Both the position numbers and the translations under genes were made by a program. The notes under the pieces are model-generated. The model ran no database searches, was not told the DNA's origin, and saw only the letters and a program-made list of their open reading frames with translations. A DNA stretch of 64,000 bases from Takashimella koratensis (Eukaryota; Basidiomycota; Tremellomycetes; Trichosporonales; Tetragoniomycetaceae): positions 139,763 through 203,762 of the forward strand of contig BCKT01000001.1 in the NCBI GenBank assembly GCA_003116875.1, given 5' to 3'. Shown here in pieces: positions 57,918 to 64,000 of the stretch; positions within the stretch are counted from its first letter, which is position 1, and each line of letters begins with the position of its first letter.

Positions 57918-58683
57918 CGAGGTGAGTGAGTGGTGAGTAATTGTTAGGAGTTGGATAAAGACGACTATGTACCGTGGTCATGGTTTTATGCATTTGGAAG
58001 AAGGGGGTCAGCTCGGCGACGAGGACGTCGCCGAGGTGTCAGACAAGGTTGGAGGGGTTCAGTATCGCGGACAAGGTTCGTTTGTCGACGTCAAGGTTTG
58101 GCTGCCACAGTTCAAGTCCACAGTCGAGCTGAAGATGCCACGGGCATGATCACGTGATGAATCCTTCGGCGTTACGGGGATATACACGGTGGTAGAGCCA
58201 AATTGGACGAGTGTGGCGGGTGACCTTATGGAATGGGAATTTAAGGGAGCAGGTGGTCTTGTGCCACCGAGGTCGGACCCCCCAGCCAAAAGGTGTGCCT
58301 GTTAGCAAAAAACAGCCGTGGCGAGAAGTAAAAACCTGCTTGGTGCACGACACGAGCGTCTTCTTCCTGTTTCCACCCAGTCTCATTCCCCTTGCCCTCA
58401 TCCCATCACTCTCTCTCAACAACCTCACAGACCACCCGCTCGTACCACCTCGACACCGAGGACGAGGCTCAGCACGACCCCATCTCCAAAGGTCAGTCCG
58501 CGCCCCACCCCACCAGTCTTTACCCCCTTCCCTTCACCCACCACCTCGTCCCTTAACTGAAAAAAGAACCAAAAAAAAAAAAGGTCGATCTCGAATTTCG
58601 GAACCACTACGCAACCCGTTCTTCACCCGCGCGTCATCCTTCCCTTCCCTCCTAACCCCATCCCACCCCTCCACTCGCTCACC
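57918..58683. other. Divergent promoter region between the 57917 gene and DEF1
   Basis: 765 bases. A short ORF near 57967-58149 (about 60 residues, with ARRRGRRRGVRQ in another frame) is not called. A-rich runs lie near 58558-58583 in the DEF1 leader. Confidence 0.45.
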
Positions 58684-61634
58684 ATGGCGTCGACCGAAGA
58701 ACTCGCGCAAAAGTATGCGTCACAACTGTCCCAGTTGTCCAATGTCTTCCCAGACTGGGACCAAGGAGATCTCGTCTTTGCACTTCAAGACACCAAGGGC
58801 AACGTTGAAGATGCAGTCTTGGCAATTACCGAGGGTAGGTGAGTATCCTTGAATCAACTGACTTTTAGGCCGCGCGTCTCAGTTCACTCAAGCTACCAAG
58901 AAGAAACCCGCTGCCAAGGGATTCGCCCCTGTCAAGTCGCACAACCGCAACGCTGATACGGGAGGGTGGGAGAATGGCGATTTTGGAAGCGGTGCGCGGG
59001 GCGGACGCGGTGGTGCGCGAGGCGGTCGAGGTGGCGCCGGTGGTGCCCGTGGTGGTCGCGGTGGTGGTGAGTTGATATCCAGGACTGAGCTGACGGCAGA
59101 ACCCCGACCTGCACGCGGCGGTCGAGGCGGCGCGCGAGGCGGTCGCGGTGGCTTTGTCGGTACCAACGGTGTCAACGGCGTGAAAAAGGATTCCGAGTGG
59201 CCGACAACGACAGCGACCACGACCGAGGGATGGACCAACCAAGTCGAGCAAGCGACCGCAGCTGCCGAGGACGACGGAGGGTGGGGTGAGGCCGCGGCTG
59301 AACCCGAGGTTAGCAAGGCGGACGACTTTTCAGCAGCTGGCGGGTGGGGTGATGCGCCGTCAAAGAAAGAGGTCGAAAAGGCCGCAACCAACGGTGGGAC
59401 CGCTTGGCAGACAGATGCTCAAAAGCCAGCTCCAAAGACGGCCGCGCCGACTGTCCCCGTCGTCCCAGCCGCCCCAGCCGCCCCAGCTGCCAAGCCAAAG
59501 ATGACCTGGGCCCAGATTGCAAAGTAAGTCATCCCTCGTTTAAAACTGACTCCAGGCCCGTGGAAAAGCCCAAGCCCGTGCCCCCGCCCGCGCCAAAGGC
59601 CGAGCCCAAGCCAGACCCCAAGATCACCTCCGACGAGCCCGTCGCGCAAGAGGCCGCTGTCCCCGAGACACACGAGGAGACCGAGCCAGAGCCAGTGGAG
59701 TCATGGACAGAGGTACCGGCAGAGGAGACCGCTGAAGCTGTTGAGGAGCCCGTCGCTGAGCCCGTTACCACCTACGCCAACGGTCACGAGGAGCTTTTGC
59801 CAGAGGAGGAGGTCGCTGCGCCCGTCGAGCCTGAAGCCGCTGTCGAGGAATCGGCCTGGTCGGACCCTGCCATCGTCGCTACCGAAGCCCCGGCCGCACC
59901 TGTTCCTGCACCTCCCGCTGCCGCGCCAGAACCAGTCACCACCTACACTGGCCCACCGGGGTTCAACACGGTGGCCGCGAAGAACGTCGCTCAGCAGCAG
60001 ATTCAGCAGCAGCAGCCGCGGACCAACTCGCGTGCCGCTCAGCGATACAAGAACGCCGAGGGCCAGGCCGTCGTCCTCCCCGCGACTGCGAGCGCCGCGT
60101 CAGCGATGGAGATGCAGTTTGGAAGCTTGAGCTTTGGCGGTCTCAATGGCGATGGTGTCGAGGCCCCCGCGCCGGCCGCGGAGCCTGCACCTGCACCAGC
60201 CGCCCCTGTTGAGCCCACGCCTGCGCCCGCCGCTCCCCAGCCCGCATCCCCCGTTCGCGCCCAGCCCCCTGCGACTACCACGACTGCTCCTGCACCCGCC
60301 CCCGCCGCCCCCGCACCCGCACCCCAGGCCGCCCCAACCTCTCGATACTACAACCAGCAGCAAACCTACGCCCCATCCCAAACCCTTCAACAACAAATGT
60401 CCGCCTACCAGTCGCACTACGGCCAACAGCCCCAGCACACCCAGCAGGAGCATGCCCAGCCCCAGTCGCAGTTCTACCGCCAGCACGACTACTACTCTAC
60501 TCAGCAGCAGCAGGCCCAGCAGCCGCAACAGCCTCAACAACAGCAACCTGCAGCTCAGCCAACCCAAGCAGAGTCCCAACCACCCCAGGCCAACCCGTAC
60601 GACGGCTCGTTTGGCGGCTTTGGCGGTCACAGCCACTTTGCCCAGCCCGCCCACAACCAGAACGACTACCAGGCTAGGGTAAGTCACATAATATACTAAG
60701 CTGACCCCAGACCTACGACTCGTACACTGCGTCTGGGTACCCCCGCCCGGCCGAGGACGCCAAGGCTGCCGCGCCGGCGCCCTCGCACACCCCTGCCGCG
60801 CCGGCCGCACCGCAGCAGTCGCTCCCGCACCAGCAGAGCGGCTACTACTCGGCGATGAACAACATGGGCTACTACCAGACCGGTCCTTACAACCCGTACT
60901 ACCAATGTAAGCAATTCTTGTTTTCCTTGCTGACGACAGACGGCCAAGCGCCCAACCCCGGATTCCAGCAGTTCTACCCACTCGCCGGTCGCAACCTCTA
61001 CGGACAGCCTGCTCCCCAAGCCCCACCCGCGCCGATCCCCAGCAACAAGCCGACCCCGCCGACTGGCCACACCCCATACGGCGCGCCGCCAACCTACCCT
61101 GCCTCGTCGGGCTTTGACGACCAGTCCTCGTTCGGTCTCGGACGCTACGGCGACTCCAAGGCTGCGCCCCAGCAGGGCTCGCAGAACGCTCAGCAGCCCC
61201 AGACCCAGGCCCAGCAGTCCGGCGCTCAGCAACAGCCCAGCACTCAGCAGCCCCAGCAGCAGCAACAGCAGCAGCAAGGTCTCGGCGCCGGGAGCTACCA
61301 GTCTCAACCGGGTCTCCACGGCTACCTCGGCGGGATCAACGCGCCCTCGGCTTCGTCGGTCGGCGCGACCAACCGACCGGGTACCGGCTCGGGACCCGAG
61401 GACGCGTTCAAGACCCAGTCCGCTGTCTCGGGCACGGGCTCCAACGTCGGCGGAGCCGGTGCACCGGGTCTCAACCGCGGCGCCGTCGGTGCTCCCGGTG
61501 GCCAGCCCCAGGCGGCTCAGCAGGCGTTCGGCAACTACCCTTACGGAGGGTACCAGTCTCACGACTGGACTCCTTACGGCCAGCAGCAGCACTACGGCCA
61601 GTCGAGGAACGCCTACTCGGGATGGCAGCAGTAA
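58684..61634 (+). CDS. DEF1: RNA polymerase II degradation factor Def1-like (CUE domain, RGG, Gln/Pro-rich)
   Basis: Six exons. MASTEELAQKYASQLSQLSN begins a CUE-type ubiquitin-binding domain (VFPDWDQGDLVFALQDTKGN, then VEDAVLAITEG). Next is an RGG-rich stretch (ARGGRGGARGGRGG), a Trp-containing acidic part (EWPTTTATTTEGWTNQVEQA) and TWAQIAKP. A long Ala/Pro/Glu region follows, and then a very Gln-rich C-terminus (QQQQPAAQ, QPQQQQQQQQ) with YYNQQQTYAP and NNMGYYQTGPYNPYY repeats. Def1 recruits the elongin-cullin ligase to stalled RNA polymerase II; in yeast its Gln-rich tail is cut off by the proteasome. The last residues are YSGWQQ. Introns of 33-45 nt end in CTTTTAG, GGCAG, CTCCAG, CCCAG and GACAG. 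Confidence 0.85.
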
Positions 61635-62220
61635 ACGTCCAACCCCCAAAACGTCATGACTTTCACCTTTTCAAAAACGCTAGTTTCCCCCTATCCTCTT
61701 TATCATGTCGACGTGTGTCTCCCTTGCCGGGTCCCCTTAACGATTGCGTGAAGAGAAAAAAAAAAGTCGATTGGAGAAAACACAATTTTTTCAAGGCGTC
61801 ATGAATTTGGTCTGATCGTTGATACTATCTCCCCCACCCCACCCCAACACAACAAATCCATAAAAACTCTACTGTGACAGCGTACCCCATCCATCCATTT
61901 CGACCTGGCTTATTGTCCCATCACCCTCAATTCAGCTCTCGATGCATCGTGCACGCACCCGTCTTTTGTCCATGGGGTATTGCTCTCACCGTTTCTAATG
62001 TCGTTTCAGATTGTCGCTGCTCACCTTTGTTGAAAGTTCACTCATAAGCGAGTACGACTGTCCTTTGATCTTGCTTGCAACCGCATCATACCCTCATCCT
62101 TTGAGCATTCCTCTGAAACATTTTGGTCAAACGGGAAAACATGCTGTCAGTCTTTTGGATCTGCACGTAAAGAGGATCGCATACAACATGTACTCTTCCC
62201 AAATCATTGCCTATCAAACA
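61635..62220. other. DEF1 3' side and promoter of E1
   Basis: About 585 bases, pyrimidine-rich then AT-richer. The frame at 62011-62253 reads into E1 in phase but does not resemble E2 before 62221. Confidence 0.45.
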
Positions 62221-63314
62221 ATGCCATCTTACGCTGACATTACACACTGCTAATTCGATGCAAATGCAATGTATGCCCTCCTCGACCAACTAGAGGCTTA
62301 CATCGACACGACCAACATTTCCGACCCTATTTCAACAACTGACCAGCCGATCCGCGTTCTCCCAAAACTGCTGGAAACTAATCAAGTTCACGTCAATGTC
62401 ACCGTAGGGAACTTGACGCGTCAGTTTGTCATCTCAGCATCGGCTCCAGCAAGAAAACTAGAAACTTTGGATGACCCAGTAGGCGTTTGCACTCAACCAA
62501 CTTAGTCAATGTCTTTCACCTTGACAGGTAACTATAGGTCCGAACGGAACATTGCAACTCCCAGACGATAAAGTCTTCAAAGATTACTTGCAGCCGACCC
62601 AGCCAGTCCAATCTTTCAAAAGCTACTGTTCACTAAAGGGGCATTATAAAGAGGCAAGTTGGGTTTGGAAAGTATCCCCTATCAAATACACTCGACCAGG
62701 ACAACAACCTGGAAAATGCTCCTTATTCGTCTCGAGCACAACGACAGTGTATCTGGGTCACAAGCCCAGAGAGCAATTTCTAGACCTGACCCACGTATTG
62801 AGCTTTCAATTCCACACGTCTCTTCAGGCTTCTGCAATCGATTCCTCGCCCGGTGAACAGTCTCTTTTGCGGGACGTTGGTCAACCCTCGCTCTTTTCTG
62901 CCAACACCGGCTCCATCATTGTCATTGTTGTCCATTCATCTACAACGCACATTGCCGAGTGATGGCTCGGGCTGGTCTACCCCATTCGCGACGACGTTGT
63001 CACCTTCAATAACGGCTTCCCGTTCTCCACTCGGCGCTGTCAGCCAAGCGCCAACCTTGTCACCGGACGACGCTCCGGGATCAGAATTGGATGGTTTCAT
63101 GGAGTGGGCAGAAATAAATGACGCAACGCCCGATCCCCAAAGCTATGATTTCTGGGAAGACCCAAGCCGACTGTTCTCTCCACCCGCCATGACTGTGTCG
63201 ACGACCGACGCGTCGGTTGGAGATTCGGAAGGTGTTATAAAAGTAGAAGAGGAAGACATCACGGTTGAGCCCAACGAGAGTTATGATCGTTACAAATGGT
63301 TCTCCCCCGGATGA
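62221..63314 (+). pseudogene. Cluster gene E1, decayed paralog of E2
   Basis: Read from ATG 62221 this locus gives MPSYADITHC, then TAA at 62251-62253 exactly where E2 has a Lys codon (NCKFDERGVY). Homology continues (AMYALLDQLEAYIDTT / GVYRILHGLEAYVDCR; LPKLLETN in both) to a TAG at 62503-62505. It resumes in phase after a micro-intron, GTAACT...CCCAG, 62528-62564: FTLT|DDKVFKDYLQ against FTLT|EDKCFKEFIR in E2. The part beyond (to 62962, HIAE) and an acidic C-terminus in another frame (up to 63314, GFMEWAEINDATPD) show what the rest of an E protein looked like. Two stops and a later frame change say pseudogene. Confidence 0.7.
62528..62564 (+). other. 37-base intron in E1, aligned with the E2 intron
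   Basis: GTAACT...CTCCCAG. Splicing joins TTGACA-G to AC-GAT-AAA in phase. The E2 intron lies at the same codon. Confidence 0.55.
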
Positions 63315-63500
63315 GCCCCAGTGTAAGAGAGGGAGTTGGTAGCAGAAAGGCTCACATGCAATGTACACGTTGTTCGGACCTTTGTAACAGCAAATAGCTC
63401 TCCCAAGCAATCGTCCGCCGTTCTGAAATTTCACTCCTCATTTTCGACTTGTCCATTTCACTGCTCCACACCACTCCAACTTTTGACCACTCCCACCACA

Positions 63501-64000
63501 ATGTCCAAGTCTTTCGATACCACCACGAACTGCAAATTCGACGAACGCGGCGTGTACAGGATTCTCCACGGCTTGGAGGCGTACGTCGACTGCCGCACTA
63601 TCGATTCACCAGGGTCATCGACCGGTCGCCGAAATGCTCAAGCTCTCCCGAAGCTGCTGGAGACCAATGCCCTCTGGCTCAAAGTCATCCCGGGGAATAA
63701 AACTCGCGTTTACACGCTCACAGCGTCGACCTCGGCCGGAAAAAGCGACATGTTCAATGACTCCGAGGGCGTCTACATCCAAACGAATCTCTCATTTCAT
63801 TTCACCTTGACCGGTGACCTCACCAATTGTGTAACACTGCATGGACCCCTACGTTACGCCTCCGAGAAGATAAATGCTTCAAGGAATTCATTCGTCCATC
63901 CCGGAGAGATCAACCTTTGAAGATTCAGAACTATGAGGGTGTACGTTGCAAAGAGGCAATGTGGACCTGGACGCGGATGAAACCAAGGTACATTGGACCA
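63501..64000 (+). CDS. Cluster protein E2, partial (runs off window)
   Basis: Starts MSKSFDTTTNCKFDERGVYR at 63501. Two exons lie in the window: 63501-63813 and 63867 onward, joined over a 53-base intron (GTGACC...CTCCGAG) to give FTLTEDKCFKEFIRPSRRDQ, open to the edge. Unspliced, the frame would end at 63920. It aligns with E1 almost residue by residue, which also supports the intron. N-terminal ILHGLEAYVD and the strand RVYTLTASTS resemble segments of A and B/C proteins. No signal peptide or known catalytic motif. Function unknown; the C-terminal half lies outside the window. Confidence 0.65.

Noticed and set aside
60100..61649. Long minus-strand frames antisense to DEF1
   Set aside because: Their Leu/Arg/Gly runs are mirror images of the Gln/Pro/Ala repeats on the coding strand.
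1..64000. Transposons, viral remnants, CRISPR, rRNA
   Set aside because: No transposase, reverse transcriptase, integrase, capsid, repeat-spacer or rRNA sequence was recognised.

Overview
This window looks like a piece of a basidiomycete nuclear chromosome, most likely a Tremellomycetes-type yeast. Genes lie on both strands and are cut by many very short introns (mostly about 33-120 nt) with GT...AG ends and CTGAC/CTAAC branch points. The proteins are fungal in type: the Tah18 diflavin reductase, an Adp1-like EGF/ABCG transporter, Def1, a Ran1-type kinase and Rho2. I saw no bacterial operons, CRISPR arrays, rRNA, convincing tRNA or recognisable transposons. The species assignment is inference.

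Layout. 0-6.1 kb (minus strand): the start of a membrane-anchored protein cut by the window edge, a Ser/Pro-rich unknown, a doubtful small gene and a Ran1/Sks1-type protein kinase. 6.1-10.2 kb: an unusually long stretch in which I find no gene. 10.2-14.6 kb (plus): TAH18 and a DUF89 damage-control phosphatase. 14.8-22.3 kb (minus): an MFS transporter and an ADP1-like transporter. 22.8-27.0 kb: MCM10 head-to-head with a phosphatase-fold protein that has lost its catalytic residues. 27.7-30.7 kb: two giant poly-C tracts directly before an unknown gene, then the HMG-box gene NHP6.

31.5-39.4 kb is the accessory part: seven small plus-strand genes of no family I recognise. They form paralogous pairs or groups, labelled here B1/B2, C1/C2, A1/A2 and D. 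At least one copy is broken and one is truncated. Two more related loci (E1, a pseudogene, and E2, running off the end) sit at 62.2-64.0 kb. Spliced alignment of E1 with E2 shows a conserved micro-intron and two in-frame stops in E1. Shared sequence patterns suggest one fast-evolving superfamily with lineage-specific expansion and decay. This is the most novel item in the window.

39.5-61.6 kb is housekeeping: POL1 (plus), eIF3f, a two-LIM protein, RPS2 and RHO2 (minus), an F-box/LRR protein (plus), NOG1 and an unknown (minus), and DEF1 (plus). Functionally these cover replication initiation (POL1, MCM10, both with an ACGCGT box just upstream of the start), translation and ribosome biogenesis (RPS2, eIF3f, NOG1), cytosolic Fe-S assembly (TAH18), signalling (Rho2, kinase) and membrane transport. 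Exon joins stated below were read by eye from splice signals and frame continuity, not from transcripts.
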